Below, one piece after another: positions 54,642-64,000 of a stretch of DNA of 64,000 nucleotides; positions within the stretch are counted from its first letter, which is position 1, and each line of letters opens with the position of its first letter. The notes under the pieces are model-generated. The model ran no database searches. It saw only the letters and a list, made by a program, of their open reading frames with translations, and had not been told where the DNA came from. The position numbers were made by a program, and so were the translations under genes. The DNA lies in contig NW_006383034.1 of NCBI RefSeq assembly GCF_000221225.1, forward strand, positions 1,984,001 through 2,048,000, written 5' to 3'. This DNA is from Thermochaetoides thermophila DSM 1495 (lineage: Eukaryota > Ascomycota > Sordariomycetes > Sordariales > Chaetomiaceae).

Positions 54642-57095
54642 TTACCACCCACACAATCCACAGAACCCACACGCCTCCGAGCACTCGGTGCTATTTTGCG
54701 CCACACTATTGGTGTTGCTAACACCCCAACTCGAGCTCACCAAACCGGTATCAGCGATACCATCAGCCCAGCTTGCCGGAGAGCTCTCCTGACCCCATGG
54801 TTTCCCACCACTCCTCGAGTTTTTCCATCCCCCAGCATTCGGTGTTCCCTTCCAAGTTCCATTACTAGCCCGACTTTGATTTGACTCTTGCTTAGAGCTA
54901 GTCCTGCTCCAGGAATCTCTCCCATCGTCCCTCACGGTCTTAGCGCTATTCGAGGTTCCAGAGAGACTGATCAAGCTCTCAAGATCGGGCGTGCCGTTAT
55001 TTTTCCCGGGACGAGAGGATGCAGGTTTGCTGGCTGAAGTCACCGACCCGTTATCAACGTGCAGAGATCCGCGGTGGTTTGCATTCTGCGGCGCGAACTC
55101 TTGCTGGCTGCTCCGCTGCTGGCTGTTCCGAGCTCCGGCAATGTCACTTCCGGCTTGTGAAGACACCAACCTTCTATGCCCAGCCCCATATGGGGAATGT
55201 CCGCCACGTTCTGAACCTTTGGAAGGGTTTGAGATGCCACCGTTTTGGACCTGACCATCCAGGACACGCCCACGATGTGCTTTTGAGGTGACCCGGTGCT
55301 GTTCCATGGCCTCTGAATCCTTGGACTGTGCGCCGCAATCGCAAACAACCTTGTGCCAGATAAATTGTTTTTTATGTTGTGAGAGCTGGTATTTATGGGA
55401 GAACTTCTTCCCACACGAGCACAAGAGCGCGACGCTGTGCTCGTTTCGGTGGGCAGGCGAATTGACCTTGTGTTGTTCCAGGGTTGTGAAGGAAGCGAAG
55501 ACTTTCCCGCATGTGCAGCGATGCTGATCACGCTGTCAGTAAGGCGTCGGTCGAATGAAAGTGGAACGTCTAGTGGGGACACGAACCTTGTTAGGAGCTG
55601 GTTTGTTATCCCCATCATCCGTCGGTCTGGAATCACCATGATCATCCGACCGAGATGAACCAACCTGGTTCCTGTCAGAGTCGCCGGTAGCCCAGCTAGA
55701 AGCTACGGAAGGACGGGGAGGATCCTGAACGGATGAGGCTCTCTCCTGTTGTAATGATACCACATCACTCGCGGATTCTCTCCTATTCCCATTTTCCCAA
55801 GACTCTTTCGGTTCTTGGGTCTGAGGCTGTTGGACGTCTGTATCTCCGTTGACTAGTGGTTTAGATGGCACCGCATTGTGACTATTGGCAATAGGAACGG
55901 AGTTCTGGATCTGACGGTGTTAGCGTAAAGGGAATGGAAAAGTATACATGACGAAGTGTAACTAACCGCCCCTTGACCCAACTCGACAGTTCCCCCATGG
56001 CAGTTGATGGTAATAGGAATGGAGATGATAGGGTTTGACTGGGGCTCCAGGGAGTTTCCAGCTATTACGGCAGGATTTTTCTCATTGCTGGTAGTTGCAA
56101 GGCATTGGCCGTTGTGTATGACAATCTGCACTACGGTAGCCCTATTGCAGCACGCTGCCGAAACCTGACTCGGAGCCCGCGTATATTGTTCTGTGGGCAT
56201 TTTGGGTGTATTAGTGGCTTTTATGACCTCGCTGGGTTCTTGTACAGTGTGATCGCTTGATGCATGAGACGTGCTATCGGTCTCTACTGCATCAGAGGGA
56301 AGGCACTCGCTTTTGATGAACTTAATCTCACGGTTTGCAGCGTATTCAGTTTCTGAGGGCGAATTATCCCAGTTTATAGATGTGGCCTCGAGGACAGATG
56401 ACTCCTAGCTGTTGTCAGTTGACGAATGGTAATTGTTAAATGGAAGAAGCTTTCATAACGCACATTGTTGGAGTCATTTACCTTGTCAACCCCATCCGCA
56501 ACTCCATCAGCAGAAGGTATTTGGTGCTGTGGAGCCTCGCGCTTATGACATTCCAGTACCTTGATGCTGGAGAACTTAACCCCGCAGTCCAAGCATACCT
56601 TTCTTGGCATCAGTTCAAGACTTTCAAACACCGGCTATATTCTTGATTCGGCAAATTATCAACATACCCTACCTGCTTTATTATCGTCGTTGTTGAATTG
56701 ATGATATTTCGCGTCCTTTTTATGCTGCTTCATAGCCTCTTGGCTGACAAAACTGAACCCAGAAGTGCATGAAATCTGGACAACAGCCAAATCATTAGTC
56801 CCCCTCCCGCGGATTACCTAAGCCAACCCAGAGTCCAGTAAATTCAGCCCACCTCGCCCAATGCATCATCTGGGCTTGTAGTCGAGACAGCCATTGAGCT
56901 GGCACTTGCAGAAATGACACCACCATTGGTAGACGACGCAGTTGTTCGCGTGGCCGGTTGCGCCGCAGGTGCCGGTGCCAGACGGCGGTGGGTTGGAGCG
57001 TTCTTGTTGTGTTGGTGAAAGGCAGTCATACTTTTAAAGGTTCTCCCGCAACAGAGTATCACAAAGTTCGGCGTCATCTGGACTTGCCCCAACAT
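54642..57095 (-). CDS. Multi-C2H2 zinc-finger-like protein, about 715 aa
   Basis: Exons: 57095-56853, 56775-56668, 56634-56482, 56404-55967, 55910-55587 and 55523-54642; 2148 nt, in phase. Fingers of the short C-x(1-2)-C...H...H type: LCCGRTFKSMTAFHQHNKNA, SCTSGFSFVSQEAMKQHKKD (second Cys missing), VCLDCGVKFSSIKVLECHKR, then three clustered in the last exon (HRCTCGKVFASFTTLEQHKV, LLCSCGKKFSHKYQLSQHKK, VVCDCGAQSKDSEAMEQHRV). Between them lies a long disordered Ser/Pro/Asp region; the C-terminus is Ser/Gly/Trp-rich and ends ACGFCGLCGW. Nuclear DNA- or RNA-binding role is inferred from the fingers. The intron at 56667-56635 would be only 33 nt; a 69-nt alternative ends at an AAG acceptor. Confidence 0.75.
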
Positions 57096-58022
57096 TTTGG
57101 CAGCTGACTGCGTTGCAGAATGACAAGAAACAGATCTATGCCACGATTGACCAGAGATGGGAGGAAATATATGATTTAGCTGGAGGTTGAGGCCTGCCGT
57201 CAACGTCGTCGTTGTGGGCTTAGTGCAGCCGGCGAGGGGCAGTTTGGCTTGGGATCAAAGCACAGTTCGACAGATGCTGCCAAGAATTCACGTCAGGATC
57301 AGGGTCTTGCAAAGTACGTCCCAAATCAGAGGAGTTAGGGTTAGGGTTTGCTCCAGGAGGGTCAAGAGGAGCCAACAATCACAATGACCGCACCACTTAC
57401 AGTATTTAACTCCTTATCACACAACGTCTGGTTAAGATTGTAAAGATTTATCTCTCAGTATGTATGCGCATCTCCTCTACTGTTTCATTATATAAAGTCA
57501 CCAAGACAAAGGGGAACTGAGTGACGTGGCAGGGCTTGCTGTTTACTGGGAGAGGGATGAGCGGTAAGCACCTGAGAGTTGCACGAACTACTGCAGGCAA
57601 GCAGCCAGTTGCTTGCAGAGAGTTTGTCCGGTTGGACAGCATTTGTGTGATGAAACAGTCCCTCGCAAGTCCGCTTCTGATGTCGATGAGCAAAGTAGAA
57701 ATGAAGGAGAAGCACCTGTCTAAGTGAGACCTCTTTGAACGCGAAACTGGATCCTTGGAGGGAGAGTACCGAAGCGTTAAGCACAGTTTACTATATCAGC
57801 CAGTTCCCATGGGTATGTGCACTGCACTTATTTGGAAGCCTTCCGAGAAATACTACGAGTGTTGGTGTCACATGGCGTCTTCCCTGCATATGCAAGCAGC
57901 TGTCAAGAGGGCTACACTGAGAAGAAACTGGACCCTTGCGAAACCAATAATATGTATTCATTAAGGTGAAGACATATATGCCGTGTCTACTCAATCATCG
58001 CTCAACCATTACCTAGGGTATT
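57096..58022. other. Intergenic
   Basis: Upstream of the zinc-finger gene and 3' side of the peptidase. No supported gene. Contains the telobox-like dimer listed separately. Confidence 0.5.
57335..57350 (+). promoter_or_regulatory. Telobox-like TTAGGG dimer upstream of the zinc-finger gene
   Basis: TTAGGGTTAGGGTTTG about 240 bp upstream of the C2H2 gene start. Matches tandem vertebrate/fungal-type telomere units; possible binding site for a TTAGGG-binding Myb factor, or an interstitial telomere scrap. Confidence 0.4.
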
Positions 58023-59841
58023 TCACTCCTTCCAAGGCTTCTCCACCCCCTTCTCCTCATACCACTCACCAACCCACTGCGTCATCTGCTCAACCGCATC
58101 ATACGCGACCTTCCTAACTCCCTCATTCGCATCCCAATTAGGCCCATACAAATCCGAGCAGTGCACACCACCCTCGACAACCCTGACAGGCAACTTTTCC
58201 GTGCTCTTAACCGGACCGCCCGGCCGGAAGATGCTAGACAAGGTAGCATCCCTCCACGGGTCGTGCTGACCGTTGGTGTGCATGGCGCGCGTGGTGTTAG
58301 TCGCGCTCCAGCCGCCCGTCCAGCGGTTCACGCGCTCCGCTCGCTGGCCCTTAGCCAGGCCGTAGGCAAGCTTGCCGGTGCTGGACTGCGAGGCGGGGAA
58401 GATGAGTGGGCACTGGTTACGCCAGTAGGCTGGGTCGACGAGGTGTGAGACGAGGGTAGGGCGGGAGAGGGGAGCACCATCTTGCCACCATTCAAAGCTG
58501 AGAGGTATTAGCTGTGTGTAAAATGTGAGACGGATCAAGGAGCGGGGACGTACGGCTCGTTGCAGAGCATCCAAAACCACTGACGATTGAGCCAGTTGCC
58601 AGGGGAGAGGTCCTTGTAAGCCACATTGTCGGGGTTCTGGTTCTGCAGGCAGCCAGTGTTGTAAGTGCCATTCCATTCGGGGTAGCCGGCAGACTCGCAG
58701 ACTGAGACACGATTAGTAGACGGTCTGAGACAATAGGAAGAAAGGAGACATACATCCAGGGAGCATCTCCTCCTTAATCCACTTGGCGTAGCCATCAAGA
58801 GCCTTGGAGAGACCAACGCCGAGAGCGCCAGGTATCTTGTTGTTCGAACCAGGCCAGACGTTCTCGACATAGTCGCAGAAGCGGTAATACGGGGTGTAGC
58901 CCTGGACCTTGCTGTTGTAGAACTGAGTCGACTGCCACTGCCAAGGACCCCACTCCAGAGCACTAAGAGTGAAATTAGCTTGAGTTCACTTGATTTGTCA
59001 CTGGCCCTGAAACTTACGAGGCAAAGTCCTGATCAGTCAGGTCGCCAAGCATGAACTTATCCTTGAGGGCCTTCTTCTGCTGAGAAGTGCCGAAACGCAA
59101 GATCGTGTCGACATACTCGATGACAGCGTTCACATCAGAGCTGCAGTTTTTGGGGGTAGCCTCCTGCACGGGAACAAAGTACTGCCAGAAGTCGCCAATT
59201 GCCTCAACGACGCCGCTGGAGCTGTAGTACGCCCAGAAAGTGCCAGGCTCCAGGGCAGCTAGCCAGCCAGCAAGAGCGCCAGAGTATGAACCACCAGAGA
59301 AGATCCACGGTGCCTTGTCGGCCGAGCTGTTGCCGGAAGGATCAAAGGGAGGGACAAAGTTCTTCGCGAAGTAGGTCAGATCCTTAAGAGACTGCTCCAG
59401 CGTAAGGTACTTGAGGTTATCGACGGTCAGCTCCTCATAAGGAGACGACTCGCCCCAGTAGCGGTGCTCCAGAATAATAACTGCACCACCAGTGCGGTTA
59501 GCCATCAAGCCCGAGAGACGCGAGCTCGTTAGCCACGTCTTATTGAAGCCAGTCGCGCTCTGCTCGCCAGGCGTGGTCAGGTAGATGGGAGAGCCAGGGC
59601 CCCGCCAGTACTCGGTGCCGTACCAGTAGCGCTGCTTGAAGGTCCCTAGGGAAGGGTTGTTGTGGTCAATGAGCTGGTCGAAGGTGCCCCAGCCATTGTA
59701 GATCTCTGCGCGCTTGTTCAGGGCGTGAACGTCTTCATCGTCTGGACCAATATCCATGGCCGTGCCGCGGAAGAACGCCGCGGAGACTTGTTGGGTCGCA
59801 AAGGCCGCCACGAGGGCGCTGGAGAGAACTGTGGCCCTCAT
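58023..59841 (-). CDS. Secreted S28-family serine peptidase
   Basis: Prolyl-type exo/endopeptidase family S28. Exons: 59841-59018, 58962-58754, 58701-58554 and 58497-58023; 1656 nt, 551 aa, in phase with 52-56 nt introns. Start ATG 59841 (MRATVLSSALVAAFATQQVS is the signal peptide); the frame stays open upstream but without a better ATG. Family marks: FDQLIDHNNPSLGTFKQRYW, EHRYWGESSPY, and the nucleophile motif FSGGSYSGALAGW with Ser185. Likely Asp473 is in TNGQHDPWRD and His506 in EGGVHCSDLYG. FWMLCNEP-FEWWQDG is rebuilt across intron 3. Triad complete, length typical. Acts extracellularly or in the vacuole; probably digests proline-rich peptides. Confidence 0.94.
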
Positions 59842-60770
59842 GATGTATCTGCCTAGTTGGTCAGGACGTGGATTGTTGGCTGTCCTTAGGCTGTGAGAGG
59901 GATGAAAAGCTGTTGGAGGTAATATGGGAGGAAGCTGTTTGACTGTTATTTCAGCCACGAAAAACCACCCCCTCAACGCTCTTGACGACCGACTGACTCT
60001 TCAACAGTGACACGCACGCGGTGGCCAGGGGCAGGACAGGACAGATCCAAACCAAGCAGGCAGTTCACTAAGGTGTGATTGGCCTCGCATCCCGAGGCTA
60101 CGTCGTCGCGTGCAGTTCACTGCTGCGTGGCATGGTGCCTGGCGTCGTGTAACTCCCGTAGTTAGGATTCATTTGTATGCTACCTGTATACCACGACGTC
60201 CCCGCGATGAGCCGTCGCCGAGGATCCCCATTATGCTGTCAATGACCTTCCTCTTCGGGCCGGGGATCTGGGCTACGTCGCAGTCATTGTGCCAATATGG
60301 GGAACTCTCCCGGCCGTCGGCCATGTATGCGGCTCCACTGCAATGATTGTTGCGATCCGGCTTCTGGAAGGTGCTTGGAGCGGTCAGCCATTGTGTACTT
60401 CTATCAGCTGATTGCGGGAGTCTCGGATTTCTATCGCCGGCGAGTTGGCACAACAGACGCATAATGAATGCGTCGCTGAACGACCTGGGAGAAACAATGC
60501 CGTGAGGACCCGCCCAAGTGTTTGTAAACTATACGTAATACAGTCCGTAATTTTCCCCGAGGAAAGTGCGACAGCCGCCGAGACCCTTTTTTTCTCTTCT
60601 ATCAGTGCTCCCCCTACCACATAACAAGTGGCAGCGCCAAGTTTAGTGTTGGGATATTGTGTATTGCTTCAAAACGTCCAAGAAACCGGCTGTTTGGAAC
60701 CCACCATCGCTGTAACCTTACCAATAATCAAGGATCTCAATGCAAATTTCGCACTAAACAACTAACAGAG
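59842..60770. other. Intergenic
   Basis: Upstream of the S28 peptidase and upstream of tRNA-Tyr. No supported gene or repeat. Confidence 0.5.
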
Positions 60771-60857
60771 CCCCTTGTGGTGTAGTTGGCTATCACGTTC
60801 GGCTGTAAATGGTTTACTGATACCGAAAGGTCACCGGCTCGATTCCGGTCGAGGGGA
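60771..60857 (+). tRNA. tRNA-Tyr (GTA) with a 13-nt intron
   Basis: 87 nt.  The acceptor stem pairs CCCCTTG with CGAGGGG (one G-U), discriminator A. The anticodon stem TTCGG/CCGAA holds anticodon GTA at 60805-60807. The intron ATGGTTTACTGAT (60809-60821) has TTTAC, complementary to the anticodon GTAAA. The T arm is ACCGG/CCGGT. T5 terminator at 60864-60868. An intron in tRNA-Tyr is usual in eukaryotes. Confidence 0.95.
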
Positions 60858-61999
60858 CTTGTCTTTTTCACTTTTTTGCTCATCCTGTTAGTTTCGGTTC
60901 CTGACAAGGACGCAGGATACAGCGGGCCACGGCACTAAATTTTTGCACGGGCTTCATAAATTGCCAGAACGATTGTTCTCTTCACCAAGGTACATAGGTC
61001 ACCGCCTGAATATATGATGTACAATCTTTGTACGGAAACACTTCAATCCTTCGGATACGGCTCTTCTACCCGCCGAGCTTTGCTACCCATATCGACGACG
61101 ATTGCAGGATGACCTGGATCAGTTGTTATGAACTGCATTTCCATCAAGACGCAGCTGTACACCTAGCCGCACTATGGGATAGGTACATTTGTTCAGGGCC
61201 TGTTCTTTGCTTATTGTGATTTCAACAACATCTTTCCGGTCTTGCCCAGTTGGCAGCACCTGTGCGTAAGGGTTCTCACATCTCAAAGAGAATACTGTCG
61301 CTTTTCCCTGTCAAGGAATTTGAAAGGCTTTCTCAACAGCAAATTTCCTAGGGTCAGACTATCAGCCAAGCCTAGATACAACTTCCGAATTGAATTGGTC
61401 GAGGACCACTTCCAAATTTGCCATCAGGCCCGGGCCCATTGTCCTGAGCTTAAATACCATAAGCATGGAAGGCCGATTTGGGTTATTCCAACGGTCCCAG
61501 CTAACAAGCGCGAAATTTAGCCTTAGGCTTTCGATTGTGAGATTTCCTTTCCAAACTTGATATAGGCAGAGATCCACTTGAGTTTTCCAGGCGAGGAACC
61601 ACCATTCATAGGATACATGATTGGCGGTGATAAACACCCAATGACGAACATCTTAAGGACTTTGGAGCTTAACGATATTATTCAAAAAAAAAAATCAACG
61701 GCTTCGGTTCAATTTAGAAAAGCGGAACGTTTGTTCCACAACACGGGATTGCCTCCGGGGTGAAAGAGGAAGTGCTGAGGTAGTTTAGTTGCTTACACCA
61801 AGCTTTTCGTCATGATATCTCCCCAATCGTAGATAGCCAAGGTCCCTACGACCCAACAAATCAAACCTCTATTGTGAATACAACCCAACACGAAATTTTC
61901 AGATACAAATTCCCAAATTTGTTATGCTTGTGCAGCAAAAATCAAGAACGTAGTTCCTGCTATGACGGCTTCCCTCACTCCTGGCATAGATATCAAAAC
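60858..61999. other. Decayed region, possibly 3' continuation of the HET pseudogene
   Basis: No supported gene. Minus-strand frames (61637-61362 among others) are riddled with stops and could be the degenerate C-terminal part of the HET-domain gene. No motif recognised. Confidence 0.4.
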
Positions 62000-62840
62000 C
62001 AGGCTAGCGTCGATATGAACACCTTTAGGCTGGACTCTGGAATCGGAATAAATGGACTTGTCGCGTTTTTAACGCTAACTTCACCGCATGCAGCGGATTG
62101 TTCTTGTGACTCAGCCAGCATACCAGAGTATTCCGGGCTAGGTTTCCTGCCGTCAACCTACGCTAGGTGCTTGAGGTCAGGAGTCTTTCTCATGACCTCC
62201 AGCTGTAGCCTCTCGAAGGCCCTATGTCCCTCTCCATACAGAAAGGGCATAATGATGTCAAGGATTCAAATCAGGAAGTAAGTCATGTCCTCCAGTAAGG
62301 TGGTCGTCCGCTGAGTTGTCCAAGATATACACCTGGCCAAAAAGCACGCAAAAATGCACAAAAAGAGAGGCTTCTGGTTGTAGAACACTCTTAGGTATCT
62401 TCGTGATTGTTGCAATAAAGCAGGAAAGCTCCCGCTTGTCACCGTGGTAATTCCGTTCCTTGTAGAAACAGAACCTAGCTTGACGCAATCAAGTCCTAAA
62501 GTTTTCATCCGCGAGCAAACCATTGACATCGTGTCACCTTTCTAGTAAGATCTTCCATGATCCCGGACTCAAGGTCCAAGAAGTAAACGTAACAGACTCT
62601 CACATTTGCACACCACACAAACATGCTATTCATCGCTTCTTGCAGCTCGGAACTACTCAACTTATCAATGCAGCATGTGTCGACCCATGTGTAGGAGAGA
62701 CTGTGCAAAGACCAAGCAATCTCACGGGCCTTCTGGATCTTTCGGAAGTGTCGCTCGTAACTGTGTCCAGTCATTTGATGCACGAATATAGGTTAAGTTC
62801 TGGAATGTGACTTCGTCAATTCCTCAGGTGTAGGGCCTGC
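62000..62840 (-). pseudogene. HET-domain (heterokaryon incompatibility type) pseudogene
   Basis: HET blocks appear in order on the minus strand but in changing frames. DEVTFQNL (about 62800), then LSYTWVDTCCIDKLSSSELQ with EAMNSMFVWCANVRVCYVYF and CQWFARG (62700-62520). Next comes a stop where the conserved Trp of the RGWTLQEL-type block is expected, then NYHGDKRELSCFIATITKIP (about 62440). After another shift IMPFLYGEGHRAFERLQLEV appears (about 62260-62200), then LA followed by a stop. At least three frame changes and several stops are visible. HET genes drive non-self recognition and cell death in filamentous fungi. This copy looks inactive; Trp-to-stop changes are the kind produced by G-to-A/C-to-T mutation. 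Confidence 0.82.
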
Positions 62841-63789
62841 AGGGCCTTCCGTTTCTATGAGACATAGATATTTCGCCTCTACATGGCAGACCAGTTTTCC
62901 ACCAACCATCTCTTGGCTGCCTCAAATAATGCTCCCTCTGCATTACGACCAATTCGGGAATTCTCCCGCAGCCTGATGGGTGGACAGGCTGGCAAGAAGT
63001 TTGTTGAACCAGCAGGCCCGACTATGGAGCCTTAATCTCATGCAAACTCCATCATTCAGCGAACGCGCAATCGTAGTCTTATATTACTATGCCCAAAGAA
63101 TGTGACTGTGTTGATCTAGTACGGGCCATCCCCAGAGGAAATATTTTGGTGGTGAAAGCTAAAATGGCAGATATCAACACGCCACAGAAGGAGCGTTGAA
63201 TAGTTGGTATGAGTGTCAGACTCTGCAGTTAGTGAGCCTTGGTGTTGGTTGATCTAAATCTTGACTCCTAACTATGAAAAGCAATAGTCGCTACTTGCGA
63301 ACAAAATGTGAACTGTCCTTGAGCGGAGCGCTGCACATTGTCCAATCTAAGCCATGGCCAAGGCTCAATCTTCTTCAAGAGAATTCAGTCAACCTGGAAT
63401 CTTTTCGAGTATCTTCCCAGAGAAAATCTGCGAACCATATTGCTTCGGAGCACTTACCTTTAGGCACCCAACGAGGTGCTTTGGGAGATATTCCAGTGAG
63501 GGCTAAGCCCCAGTGGGAGCCCAAACGCGCAGGCATCAGGGCATGGCTTGCCCTCCCTTCCTCTCCTCTCAAGAAACGTCGCGTCCCTCCCCCGAACATA
63601 CACTGATGCTGGAAGGCCAACAGATCCTCCTTGGCTCGATGGAGCGGGCACTCAGCCAAACCCTTCCTCGAGAAGTTTTCCCGACAGTGCCTCTCCGCTT
63701 GCTGGCAGAGGCCTCGGAGCCGGGTGACCGAAAAGAATGAGCCATATGGCCGAGGCATGATGAGGATTCTATAAACGAAGCTGCCCAAA
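62841..63789. other. No supported gene
   Basis: Upstream side of the HET pseudogene and flank of repeat copy 2. A 156-codon minus-strand frame (63845-63375) runs from the repeat and shows no domain. Confidence 0.45.
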
Positions 63790-63964
63790 CATGATAGACT
63801 TCTCTTGGTTCTTCTCCTCCCTAACACAAGAACACTGAGGACCAAGAAAAATCATTACACGTATCAATTGACTTCGCTGTGCACCCCACATCGTCAGTAG
63901 CCATTATCTAACCCATTTGACCCATTGTCGATCCCTGTCTGTACCAGACCAAGTCACCTGTTAC
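63790..63964 (-). repeat. Dispersed repeat, copy 2 (inverted relative to 49.4 kb)
   Basis: Reverse complement of 63866-63964 equals 49403-49501 except one base. A weaker match extends inward to about 63790. The element probably continues past the right edge of the window, so its full size is unknown. Confidence 0.85.
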
Positions 63965-64000
63965 ACCAGAGACAATTAAAGAGTGCCCCTGCGGCGGTGT

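Noticed and set aside
1..64000. CRISPR arrays, bacterial operons, riboswitches, rRNA genes, complete transposons with terminal repeats
   Set aside because: None seen; the DNA is fungal nuclear and repeats found are a single inverted pair and short low-complexity tracts.

Overview
This is nuclear DNA of a filamentous ascomycete (Pezizomycotina). Genes carry short 50-80 nt GT-AG introns, tRNA-Glu and tRNA-Tyr carry small anticodon-loop introns, and the proteins are typical of that group (DUF1996, Rds1-like ferritin fold, PL3 pectate lyase with a Cys-rich head, GH45-CBM1 endoglucanase, S28 peptidase, HET domain). The GH45 enzyme closely resembles those of Sordariales-type fungi, so a plant-biomass-degrading or plant-associated Sordariomycete is my inference. 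It is not proven by the window.

Layout. 1-1.3 kb: 5' part of a P450 on the minus strand. 3.9-12.0 kb: a run of secreted-protein genes on the plus strand (carboxylesterase, Rds1/ferritin-like protein, parallel beta-helix protein, Cys-rich effector-like protein), with one conserved-looking 140-aa gene among them. 12.6 kb: a small protein with a Cys-Pro tail. 13.9-15.8 kb: anthranilate synthase component I with two Gcn4/CPC1-type sites upstream. 16.5 kb: tRNA-Asp. 17.2-18.3 kb: PL3 pectate lyase. 18.3-25 kb: gene-poor, with a membrane-protein ORF containing an in-frame TAG and a frameshifted pseudogene. 25-28.7 kb: cupredoxin and GH45-CBM1 genes.

30.5-40.6 kb is a compact housekeeping block: RPB2, PET117, VMA10, a CTNNBL1-like armadillo protein and a histidine phosphatase. 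From 41 kb the window becomes accessory again: a DUF1996 protein, a Myb-like/disordered locus split by an in-frame TAG, tRNA-Glu, about 5 kb of decayed repeat-rich DNA, an F-box-like Cys-rich protein, a second DUF1996 paralogue, a multi-C2H2 protein, an S28 peptidase, tRNA-Tyr and a HET-domain pseudogene. A near-identical inverted repeat at about 49.4 kb and 63.9 kb brackets the last 14 kb.

The secreted enzymes (esterase, PL3, beta-helix protein, GH45, S28, cupredoxin) form a loose plant-cell-wall and extracellular-protein set rather than a co-transcribed cluster. I see no convincing new multigene system. The most unusual items are the two long reading frames split by amber codons, the homopolymer frameshift in CTNNBL1, the paralogous DUF1996 pair with different intron sets, possible 33-34 nt introns, the Cys-Pro tailed small protein, and the 14-kb segment flanked by inverted repeats. 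All splice sites were read by eye. No transcript, database or computed support was available.
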